Below are positions 16,067-23,120 of a stretch of DNA of 33,664 nt, piece by piece. Position numbers and translations under genes: made by a program. Position 1 is the first letter of the stretch. Each line of letters starts with the position of its first letter. This stretch comes from Gammaproteobacteria bacterium (GTDB taxonomy: Bacteria > Pseudomonadota > Gammaproteobacteria > Chromatiales > Chromatiaceae). The stretch covers positions 1-33,664 of the forward strand of contig JAAELC010000171.1 of assembly GCA_024227135.1 (NCBI GenBank), written 5' to 3'. The notes under the pieces are model-generated. The model had not been told where the DNA came from and made no database searches. It saw nothing but the letters and a program-made list of their open reading frames with translations.

Positions 16067-16389
16067 GGCCTTATTCCTTGTTTCAGTTGCCCGGCCAGCC
16101 ATAATGCCTCTCGTTCCGACAGGAAGGGGCGCCAGGGAGGCATGGGCGTTCCCGGGCGACCTGTAAGTATGGTCAGGGCCAGAACCTGGGTGCTCCATAG
16201 CTGAAACCGGTCCGGTGTGAGTGCCGGCCCGAGTCCTCCTTCCAGACGCATGCCGTGGCAGGAACCACAATCGTGTTTCAACAGATAGATAATCTCAGCC
16301 TGCCGCTGAGGGGGGATCGGGGCCTCTGAGGCAGCGTTGGTCGTCCAGCACATCAGGGCGGCTAGGAGACTGGGTAAAATTCGAGTCAA
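16063..16389 (-). CDS. nirC: NirC, small cytochrome c
   Basis: NirC is a small periplasmic cytochrome c thought to donate or accept electrons in heme d1 maturation. The 108-residue protein has a signal peptide (about 1-20), one heme site C41-G-S-C44-H45 and the likely axial Met83 in GTPMPPW. The start is TTG at 16389: the codon directly before it in frame is a stop, and GGAGAG lies at the right distance upstream, so the rare start is well supported. The stop overlaps the nirF start. A Dnr-type site 80 bases upstream suggests that nirC opens its own transcript, nirCFDLGHJN. Confidence 0.88.
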   Translation of the reverse strand: MTRILPSLLAALMCWTTNAASEAPIPPQRQAEIIYLLKHDCGSCHGMRLEGGLGPALTPDRFQLWSTQVLALTILTGRPGTPMPPWRPFLSEREALWLAGQLKQGIRP

Positions 16390-16433
16390 TCATCTCTCCG
16401 GCATGGGGTTGAGGAAACTTGTTTGTTCAATGA

Positions 16434-16476
16434 AATCTATCAGTTGGGTGATTCCATGGGCATTGACCTCTGTCAA
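16434..16476 (-). promoter_or_regulatory. Dnr/FNR-type promoter of nirCFDLGHJN
   Basis: TTGAC-N4-GTCAA at 16463-16476 is a perfect palindrome in its half-sites and 8 of 10 to the FNR consensus. On the minus strand TAGATT (16439-16434, 4 of 6 to TATAAT) is centred 33 bases from the box centre, the class II spacing. This predicts a start of transcription near 16427, about 40 bases before the TTG of nirC. Confidence 0.6.
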
Positions 16477-16554
16477 ACCGTTCAGTTTCCACAGGGTACA
16501 GGCTCCCATCCCTGACTCATGAAAGAGGGTTGTCAAAAAAAACGTGGAACCAAT

Positions 16555-16887
16555 CTATTCGACGCTAACAGTTCCTGTCATTTTGGGGTGAGGGCCGCAA
16601 CGATAAGGAAAGGTGCCTGCCTTATCAAAGGTGCGTTCAAAAGTATCACTGGGAAAAAGGTAATCGGGCTCCGGCTCACCGGTCTGCTCGAACCATACGC
16701 TGTGATATTGGCGTTTTTCCATATTGGTCCAGCGTATGCTTTCGCCAACCTTGATGGTGACCTCCTGGGGCACGAACTTGAACTTGATGATTTCCACCTC
16801 TGCCGTCGGGTCTGTTCCTCCTGCGGAGACGATGCCGGTAATCAGTACCAGCGAGAAGAGCGAAATCCTGATGATAGTGTGCAACAT
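16555..16887 (-). CDS. Plastocyanin/amicyanin-like cupredoxin, probable NirS electron donor
   Basis: This 110-residue periplasmic protein has a signal peptide (about 1-22) and a type 1 copper site: H62 (QYHSVWF), C97, H100 and M103 in YRCGPHPKM, i.e. C-x2-H-x2-M as in amicyanin and pseudoazurin-like proteins. It shuttles single electrons. Its place between the multiheme NapC-type gene and nirC is where Pseudomonas encodes NirM (cytochrome c551), the donor to NirS, so I infer the same role. An AAGGAG lies upstream, though 12 bases from the ATG. No other small cytochrome donor lies next to nirS. The 165-base gap to nirC carries the nirC promoter. Confidence 0.85.
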   Translation of the reverse strand: MLHTIIRISLFSLVLITGIVSAGGTDPTAEVEIIKFKFVPQEVTIKVGESIRWTNMEKRQYHSVWFEQTGEPEPDYLFPSDTFERTFDKAGTFPYRCGPHPKMTGTVSVE

Positions 16888-17071
16888 TCGTTCAGTTGAC
16901 TCCTTAGCCTGTGAGAATACTTAGGTTATATGAAAGCAACTCTTGTTCAATGCGGCAACTACCGCCACCCAGTTATACTCACTACCTGTAGAGACCAAGG
17001 GCCGGGAACAGATACGGATCTGCCCCGACCGTGCCCGACCAGTATCTTCTTACCGGCCGTTGTACACTTCT

Positions 17072-19900
17072 CTATTGCGCTGTGGCATTGACTTCCACGC
17101 CTTTTTCATCCTTGTCGAATCCCAGCTTGTAACCCAGAGAAACATGATGGAAACGGGCATCGCTATAGTCATCATGAATGGCAAATCCAAAATTATAGAT
17201 TTTGTCGGTTGCCAGACTCAGATCACCGGGTTGATCGGATTTCAGCTTACGCTTGATGGTAACGACCCAGTTGCCGTCTTCCTGGCTGGCGACCGTGTCG
17301 AATCCCTGACCACCGGTCATGTACCTCTGATCGAGGATATAACCATCTTCCGTATCGCCGGTACCCGAGGAATAACGCAGCAGATCCATGAACAGACCTG
17401 ATTCCAGGGCGGCATTAATTTCCTCTTCACTCTTGAGTTTATTCCAGCCACCCCGTTTTTTACCACGACGTCCTTTCACTTCGACCTTGGTGCGGCTCTC
17501 TTTCAGATATTTTGTGACACCCGAGGTGACATCCAGACGCTGAGCCGCTTCATCTCCTGTCACGGCCTCTGCTTCGGGGGTATGGGGCATGGATCGGGCA
17601 TCATGGTGACAGGTCTGCCAGCAACCGGATCGATCGGCAAACTCCACATCGTCTGTGCCGAACATGATCGCCAGTTTCATGGGGTTGTCCGGATCCATCT
17701 TTCCATCCTCTGCAAACGGGACGGGAGCATGGTCTCCTTCGGGCCAGGTGAAGCGTAGATAGAGATGCTCCCCATCATGGGTTGACTCCACTGTTACCGG
17801 GATGGCTGGTCTTTTACCCTCGATCGGTGTGGATTCCGCTTTCTGGCCGGATACGATTCGTGCTCCCATATCCGCCGCTTCTTTGTCATGGCAGGTGACG
17901 CAGCGGTCTCCGCCCTTCAACAGGGGTCTGGCTCCGCCATGGTCTTTACCGGTCATGACCCACTCCATGGATGTTTCACCAGGGTAGAGCACGGTGATCT
18001 CACGGTTGCCTGCCTTACTCCAGTCCACGTCGATCGACGCGGTAGCTGCAGCCGCTGCTGGTGCTGCAGCTATCGGAGCGGCTGGCTGGCTGGCGACTGC
18101 ATTCAGGTCCACCGCGTCGCTGTCATTGTCGAACCCGAGCTTATACCCGAGGGAAACATGATGAAAACGGGCGTTGGTGTAATCGTCATGGATGGCAAAA
18201 CCAAAATTATAGATATTGTCCAGCGCAAGATTCAGATCACCGGATTTATCTGAAGTCAGGGAGCGTTTCATCTCCACTACCCAGTTGTTGCCCTCCTTGC
18301 GAGCATCCACTTCAAATCCCTGACCGCCGGAGGTGTAACGCTGATCGAGAATATAGCCGTCTTCGATTTCGCCGGTACCCGACTTGTAGCGCAGCAGGTC
18401 CATGAACAGCCCGGCATCCAGAGCGGCCTTGATCTCATCCTCACTCTTGAGTTTGTTCCATCCGCCCCGCTTCTTGCCACGGCGTCCTTTCACTTCAACC
18501 TTGGTGCGGCTCTCCTTGAGGTACTTGGTGATGCCATTGGTCAGGTCGATTCGCTGGGCGGCTTCGCTGGCTGCGATCGCCTCTGCCTCCGGCGCGTGGG
18601 GCATGGTGCGGGCATCGTGGTGGCAGGTCTGCCAGCAACCCGAACGGTCGGCGAATTCCACATCATCGGTGGATAGCATGACAGCCAGCTTCATGGGATT
18701 TTGGGGATCCATCTTGCCGCCTTCCACAAAGGGTACCGGTACATGGTCGGTGTCTTCCCATTCGAACCGAAGATACAGGTTGGCATCGTCGTGGGCTGCC
18801 TGTACGCTGACCGGAATCCCGGGGCGTTTGCCCTCAATGGGGCTCGACTCGGCTTTGGCTCCGGTCACCATCTTTACACCCATATCGCTGGCTTCTCTGT
18901 CATGACAGGTAGTGCAGCGGTCTCCACCTTTGAGAAGTGGTCTCGCCCCGCCGTGGTCTTTTCCGGTCATGACCCATTCCATAGAGGTTTCGCCGGGATA
19001 GAACAGGGTGATCTCTCTTTCGGGAACAGTACTCCAGTCCATACCGAATCCGGCCACCGGGGCAGCGGTTGCCGCCGATGCCGTGGCAGCGCCGGCCAGT
19101 TCGGCCTCCCGGGCTGCCAATGCCTGGGTGACTGCTTCCTGAATGCGGGCTTTCTCTGCCTCTTTTGCAGCAATTTTGGCGGCGCGCGCTTTGTCTTTGG
19201 CCTCTTTTTCTTTGGCGGCGGCTTCCGCTTCTTTAGCTTCTACCCGTGCCAGGCCCTCGAGGAATATACTGGGGATTTCACGGATATAATCCGGGTTGGG
19301 TGCCTCCAGGGTCTCCAGTTCCTCATCGCTCAGCAGGTCGCGCACGGGCTTGTGAGCGATACCTTTATGGCAGTCGATGCAGGTCTGGCCGGTTTTAAAC
19401 GCATTCAAATGTTGTTTGCGGGCCCGGGGGCGTTGAAATTCGGGGTTCATCGATTCAAAGTTATGACAGTTTCGACATTCCCGGGAATCGGTGTTCTTCA
19501 TCGCATTCCACACCCGCTTGGCCATCGTCAAACGGTGTTTGTCGAATTTTTCCGGGGTATCCACAGTCCCCAGGATTTTGTGGTAGACCTCGTTACTTGC
19601 CTGTATCTTCCGGACCATTTTATGAATCCAGGGATCGGGCACATGACAGTCCGGGCAGGTAGCCCTTACGCCGGTACGATTGGAGTAGTGGATCGTCGGC
19701 GTGTACTCCTGATAGACGTTCTTCTCCATTTCGTGACAGCTGATACAGAACGGCATGGTATTGGTGGCTTCCATACTGGTGTTGAAGCCCCCCCAGAAAA
19801 TAATGCCGGCGATGAAAAACAGCACGGCACCGCCAACGGTGGTGCCGAGAATCATGCGACGAGACATAAGGCCAGGTTTTTTTACGAGTTGATCCGACAT
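17072..19900 (-). CDS. NapC/NirT tetraheme protein fused to two ethylbenzene-dehydrogenase-like heme domains
   Basis: This 942-residue protein is a membrane-anchored multiheme cytochrome. Residues 17-40 form the membrane helix. A NapC/NirT domain follows with four CxxCH sites (C52-H56, C82-H86, C142-H146, C174-H178), which normally takes electrons from quinol. A charged Ala/Lys/Glu coiled coil spans about 214-270. Two tandem copies of an EB_dh-type (DMSO-reductase-family gamma-subunit-like) heme domain come next (about 287-602 and 624-940), joined by an Ala/Pro linker. Each copy carries one CxxCH (C329-H333; C667-H671) and one CWQTCH, a C-x3-CH motif (C422-H427; C760-H765). That makes up to eight hemes. 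The copies are highly alike, so the duplication is recent or under strong constraint. It lies between nirS and the cupredoxin and could pass quinol electrons to NirS. Single fusions of this kind may exist elsewhere; the tandem form is notable. Confidence 0.85.
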   Translation of the reverse strand: MSDQLVKKPGLMSRRMILGTTVGGAVLFFIAGIIFWGGFNTSMEATNTMPFCISCHEMEKNVYQEYTPTIHYSNRTGVRATCPDCHVPDPWIHKMVRKIQASNEVYHKILGTVDTPEKFDKHRLTMAKRVWNAMKNTDSRECRNCHNFESMNPEFQRPRARKQHLNAFKTGQTCIDCHKGIAHKPVRDLLSDEELETLEAPNPDYIREIPSIFLEGLARVEAKEAEAAAKEKEAKDKARAAKIAAKEAEKARIQEAVTQALAAREAELAGAATASAATAAPVAGFGMDWSTVPEREITLFYPGETSMEWVMTGKDHGGARPLLKGGDRCTTCHDREASDMGVKMVTGAKAESSPIEGKRPGIPVSVQAAHDDANLYLRFEWEDTDHVPVPFVEGGKMDPQNPMKLAVMLSTDDVEFADRSGCWQTCHHDARTMPHAPEAEAIAASEAAQRIDLTNGITKYLKESRTKVEVKGRRGKKRGGWNKLKSEDEIKAALDAGLFMDLLRYKSGTGEIEDGYILDQRYTSGGQGFEVDARKEGNNWVVEMKRSLTSDKSGDLNLALDNIYNFGFAIHDDYTNARFHHVSLGYKLGFDNDSDAVDLNAVASQPAAPIAAAPAAAAATASIDVDWSKAGNREITVLYPGETSMEWVMTGKDHGGARPLLKGGDRCVTCHDKEAADMGARIVSGQKAESTPIEGKRPAIPVTVESTHDGEHLYLRFTWPEGDHAPVPFAEDGKMDPDNPMKLAIMFGTDDVEFADRSGCWQTCHHDARSMPHTPEAEAVTGDEAAQRLDVTSGVTKYLKESRTKVEVKGRRGKKRGGWNKLKSEEEINAALESGLFMDLLRYSSGTGDTEDGYILDQRYMTGGQGFDTVASQEDGNWVVTIKRKLKSDQPGDLSLATDKIYNFGFAIHDDYSDARFHHVSLGYKLGFDKDEKGVEVNATAQ
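17081..18031 (-). repeat. Second copy of the tandem EB_dh-like domain (intragenic repeat)
   Basis: It encodes residues 624-940 of the fusion cytochrome. It is colinear with the copy at 18095-19042, with long identical stretches such as those around the GDRC heme segment and a Lys/Arg-rich patch near residues 806-823. Confidence 0.9.
18095..19042 (-). repeat. First copy of the tandem EB_dh-like domain (intragenic repeat)
   Basis: It encodes residues 287-602 of the fusion cytochrome, including CTTCH and CWQTCH and the basic patch near residues 466-483. An Ala/Pro linker of about 20 residues separates it from the second copy. Confidence 0.9.
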
Positions 19901-19939
19901 TTCTTCTGCCTTTGGAATACGAACGGGTCTGCTGTTGCT

Positions 19940-19975
19940 AAAAAAAAGCGGGCATGGAGGGATTCCATGCCCGCT
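19940..19975 (-). terminator. Rho-independent terminator after nirS
   Basis: On the minus strand a perfect 11-bp stem (AGCGGGCATGG with CCATGCCCGCT, 7-base loop) is followed by a T-tract (A7 on the plus strand, 19941-19947). It lies 26 bases beyond the nirS stop. The downstream NapC fusion starts 40 bases later, so it must use read-through or its own promoter. Confidence 0.9.
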
Positions 19976-20001
19976 TGGTCAGTGTCCGTCTAACCAGCCA
20001 A

Positions 20002-21630
20002 TCAGGTTACGTGATTGACGCGGTTGTAGACGTTGAACTTACCGGTGGGTGCATACAGACCTTTGACACGGGCTTTCTCTTCGAGAGTCTTGGCGTCAAA
20101 AATGATGATTTCCCCGTTGGGTTCCTTACTGTCTGCACGGTTCCAGACTGAGGTCCAGACTTCGGTACCATCGTGGTTGAACTCGATGTGAACGGCAGCG
20201 TAGCCTTTCTTCTCGGTCAGCTGGATGGTCTTGATAATCTCCCTGGTCTTTTTGGAGATGACCTGAATGGACTGCTGGACTTCGGGCTCCGGATGCTTGG
20301 TCTGGTCAGCCCAGATGTAGTCAGACTTCGGATGGGTGCGAAGGAAAACGCCGGGACCGTCGGTCTCGACTTCGTAGCAGATTTTCCAGGCCTGATCCTT
20401 GTGACCTACCGGGTCGTTACCCCAGGCGGTGACCTTGCCGACACCCAGGTGAGTGGTGCCGCCCACCGGGCCGCATTTCTCATCAATCCAGTTGGCGCCA
20501 GGACCAGGATGTGGTTTTTTGTCCACGTCGATCATGGCTTCCAGTTTCTGGGTCTTGGTATCTACAACCACCATCTTGTCAGATGCGTTGGCAGCAATCT
20601 GGAAGTAACGGTTCGATGGATCGTAGAAACCGTCATGCAGGTACTTCGCGGAGTCGATCTTGGTAATCTTAAGATTATCCAGATCGCTGTAGTCCACCTG
20701 CCACATCTGTCCCAGTTCCTTCATGGAAACCAGCCAGGTCGGGGCCAGGGGGGTATCGTAAACAGCTGCGACGCGGGATTCGTTGACATACTCGCCGTCC
20801 ACGTTCACGCCCCGGGCAGACACCACTTTCAGGGGTTCCATGGTCTCGGCATCGGCAATGACGAAGTGGGGTGGCCAGTAGCCGCCACCGATCACATACT
20901 TGCCGTCACCGGATACGGCCACATCACGGGCATCATAGGCGATCTGAACCTGAGCGACTTTCATCTTTTCGGGGGTTTGCCACAGGTCGACTTTGGTCAT
21001 CATGCCGTCACGGCCCATGACGTACCAGAAGCGGCCCGCATTCTCTACATGCATGCCCTCGTGGTGCTCCACGGCTTTGAGTACGTGTACGGCATAACCC
21101 GTGGGAATGTGAGCAACGATTTCTTTGGTGTCACCATCGACGATGGCGATCTTACCCACATCACGTTCGATAACCAGGAAGAAATTCTGCCAGTTGCGGC
21201 CATGCATCGGTTTGGTGGGGTAGTCTTTGGGTTCTACGAATACCTTGTGACGCTCTTTCATCAGCGCCAGGGACATCTCGGGTGGTATAGGAGGCTCGAG
21301 CTGGATATAGGTGGAGATGGTCGTAATATCTTCCTTCGACAGGATATCGTCGAAGTTGTTCATGCCACCTTCTGTTCCGTAGGTGATAATCTTCTCAAGG
21401 CGTTCCTGGCCCAGTTTCATGGTGCTTTTCGGCTCCAGGCTTTTACCTGTGGCGCCTTTACGCAGGGTGCCGTGGCAACCGGCACAACGCTGAAAATAGA
21501 TCGTCTTTGCTTTTTCAAAGTCCGCTTCCGAAAGCGTCGGCGCAGCGGCCGAAACATTCAGGGCGATACCGGAAGCAGCGATACCAACAGCCATTCCAAG
21601 GACAGAAAGGCCAAAGTTTGTTTTCTTCAT
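20002..21630 (-). CDS. nirS: NirS, cytochrome cd1 nitrite reductase
   Basis: NirS reduces nitrite to nitric oxide in the periplasm, the defining step of denitrification. The 542-residue precursor has a signal peptide (about 1-28, ending VSA), a cytochrome c domain with C49-A-G-C52-H53 and a C-terminal eight-bladed propeller that binds heme d1, ending PTGKFNVYNRVNHVT. The segments PTKPMHGRNWQNFF, EHHEGMHVENAGRFWY and GPGVFLRTHPKSDYIW are typical of NirS. I chose the ATG at 21630 (MKKTNFGLSV), since longer readings start at TTG within the operator. A Dnr site lies 110 bases upstream and a strong terminator follows, so it can form a monocistronic transcript. It is divergent from the bacteriohemerythrin gene. 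Confidence 0.96.
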   Translation of the reverse strand: MKKTNFGLSVLGMAVGIAASGIALNVSAAAPTLSEADFEKAKTIYFQRCAGCHGTLRKGATGKSLEPKSTMKLGQERLEKIITYGTEGGMNNFDDILSKEDITTISTYIQLEPPIPPEMSLALMKERHKVFVEPKDYPTKPMHGRNWQNFFLVIERDVGKIAIVDGDTKEIVAHIPTGYAVHVLKAVEHHEGMHVENAGRFWYVMGRDGMMTKVDLWQTPEKMKVAQVQIAYDARDVAVSGDGKYVIGGGYWPPHFVIADAETMEPLKVVSARGVNVDGEYVNESRVAAVYDTPLAPTWLVSMKELGQMWQVDYSDLDNLKITKIDSAKYLHDGFYDPSNRYFQIAANASDKMVVVDTKTQKLEAMIDVDKKPHPGPGANWIDEKCGPVGGTTHLGVGKVTAWGNDPVGHKDQAWKICYEVETDGPGVFLRTHPKSDYIWADQTKHPEPEVQQSIQVISKKTREIIKTIQLTEKKGYAAVHIEFNHDGTEVWTSVWNRADSKEPNGEIIIFDAKTLEEKARVKGLYAPTGKFNVYNRVNHVT

Positions 21631-21709
21631 CGAGAAAATCCCCATTCGATAGATATTGCAGTGATACGGTGACTTGAGAATTCCAAAACTTGGTTTATTC
21701 ATCGGAGTG

Positions 21710-21753
21710 CTAACATGTTCCAGGCTATGCAAAAGTTCTTTGATTTGTGTCAA
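21710..21753 (-). promoter_or_regulatory. Dnr/FNR-type site upstream of nirS
   Basis: TTGAT-N4-GTCAA at 21740-21753, 9 of 10 to consensus. About 34 bases from its centre on the minus strand is a weak -10-like TGTTAG (21715-21710). The box lies 110 bases before the nirS ATG. Confidence 0.7.
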
Positions 21754-21962
21754 ATGACTCAGGAGCCTGGATCAATCTTTCCCATATTCCAGTATTTTAG
21801 TGGGACTTAGACTCACCTGATCCACTGAAAAGTGGGCGAGGATCAAAGTTACAGTTGTGTTAATTGTAAATCTTATCAATCACCTGTAGGTGAGTTTGGA
21901 GTATCTGTTTCAGGTTGATCCCGTGGTTGCATCGAATCAGGGCAGAGCAGGAATTTTTTTAA

Positions 21963-21976
21963 TTGATCTGGATCAA
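21963..21976 (+). promoter_or_regulatory. Perfect Dnr/FNR box upstream of bacteriohemerythrin
   Basis: TTGAT-CTGG-ATCAA is an exact 10 of 10 match to the consensus. An AATAGT-like -10 (around 22003-22008) lies about 36 bases from the box centre. The gene begins at 22146. In the same nirS-hemerythrin gap a TCACCT/AGGTGA dyad (21880-21893) may be another operator. Confidence 0.75.
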
Positions 21977-22145
21977 TAAAACTCGATTTATTCCCTTGCA
22001 GGGAATAGTTTGCAGGTTGACGTATCGATTCTTTGCGCTCTGTAGAGGCGCTGGTTGGCATTTTCTCGACGCGGACAAAGAAAACTGGCGATAATACACC
22101 CAGGCATTAAGCTGCATATCCTGAGAAAAGACCCGGAATACAAAG

Positions 22146-22706
22146 ATGAAGAAAAAGTTTGGCACCATCGCACTTGCACTGATCATTGGCCTCACAGTTG
22201 TCGCCATCGGACTGGGTTTCCTTTTTGGCCCTGCTAATCCGATTCCCTGGGTCCTTATGGGGGGGCTGGCATTGGTGGTATTTTTCTATAATCGCAGGGA
22301 AGTCGAGTCCCAACTGGTCTGGAAGGATGAATACAGCGTCGGCGTTGAAAAAGTGGACGACGACCACAAGCAGTTGATCACGCTGCTGAACCGTTTTCAG
22401 ACGGCCTATGAGTATCATACTGGTGAGGAGTTCGAGCGTACCGCGCTCAACGAACTGATTAACTACACCCGGTATCACTTCGACCGTGAAGAGGAACTCA
22501 TGAAAGAGCATGAATATCCTGATATAGAGGCTCACAAAGCACAGCACGCCGCTATGATTGCCGAAGTGGAACAGTTCCAGAAAGATTACCAGGCCCGTGG
22601 CCACGAGGCGCTGGAAGGTGTTGCCACCTACCTCAATGAATGGTTAATCAACCATATCAACGGTACTGACAAACTGTACGTGCCCTACATGGCCGACAAA
22701 AGATAA
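22146..22706 (+). CDS. Membrane-anchored bacteriohemerythrin
   Basis: Bacteriohemerythrins bind O2, and some bind NO, at a di-iron site. The 186-residue protein has two N-terminal hydrophobic segments (about 5-28 and 31-48), then a hemerythrin domain. The iron ligands are visible in order: H in VDDDHKQL, H and E in RYHFDREEE, H residues in IEAHKAQH, and H and D in WLINHINGTDK. The membrane anchor places the domain on the inner face or tethers it near respiratory enzymes. It is divergent from nirS with a perfect Dnr box upstream, which fits a role in O2 or NO handling during denitrification. No partner gene follows on this strand. Confidence 0.88.
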   Translation: MKKKFGTIALALIIGLTVVAIGLGFLFGPANPIPWVLMGGLALVVFFYNRREVESQLVWKDEYSVGVEKVDDDHKQLITLLNRFQTAYEYHTGEEFERTALNELINYTRYHFDREEELMKEHEYPDIEAHKAQHAAMIAEVEQFQKDYQARGHEALEGVATYLNEWLINHINGTDKLYVPYMADKR

Positions 22707-23021
22707 TCTGAGAGATTGTTGAGTGTCGGGTGTCGGTTTACCGCGCTGCCGCTCCGCCTCACCATCGCAAGCTCGGTGCTGGCTACGCAGCACTACCGCA
22801 AATGGCTTGACGCTGCGTTCGGATGCGATCTTTGCTTCCCCTTTGGCGCGCAAGCGCACGTCGGGTAAGCAGTATTGCCTCGCGGCTTCCGGGGACTACG
22901 CGCCCTCGCTTCGCTCTCTATGGCACGCAGCGAGGGACTTGTTCCGATTCTTCCTTGATGAAGATTTCTGGGTGTTTCTGTCTGCTGTTTCCGCCCCGGG
23001 GGAAGCGGTTTCGGGGGCACT
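22707..23021. other. GC-rich intergenic stretch, probably repetitive
   Basis: Between the bacteriohemerythrin and the octaheme cytochrome lies a GC-rich region with several dyads, for example CCCTCGCT/AGCGAGGG (22903-22936). A plus-strand reading frame of 133 codons crosses it and the terminator, but its composition and lack of a Shine-Dalgarno sequence suggest a non-coding dispersed repeat. Confidence 0.4.
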
Positions 23022-23056
23022 GAAAAGAAAGGGGCACGACCGGAAAGCCGTGCCCC
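23022..23056 (-). terminator. Rho-independent terminator of the octaheme cytochrome gene
   Basis: On the minus strand GGGGCACG pairs with CGTGCCCC (23031-23056, 10-base loop) and is followed by TTTCTTTT. It lies 64 bases beyond the stop. Confidence 0.85.
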
Positions 23057-23120
23057 TGGTCAGCGGGGGAGTTGATCCCTCACCGGGTGGCTATTTCATC
23101 GAAGGTTCAGCTGCATCCTC

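Noticed and set aside
18701-19993. 430-codon open frame on the plus strand opposite the NapC fusion
   Set aside because: It is antisense to a well-supported multiheme gene and reads through the nirS terminator.
20173-21672. 499-codon open frame on the plus strand opposite nirS
   Set aside because: It is an antisense shadow of nirS; its His/Gly-rich composition mirrors the codon use of the real gene, and it has no recognisable domain.
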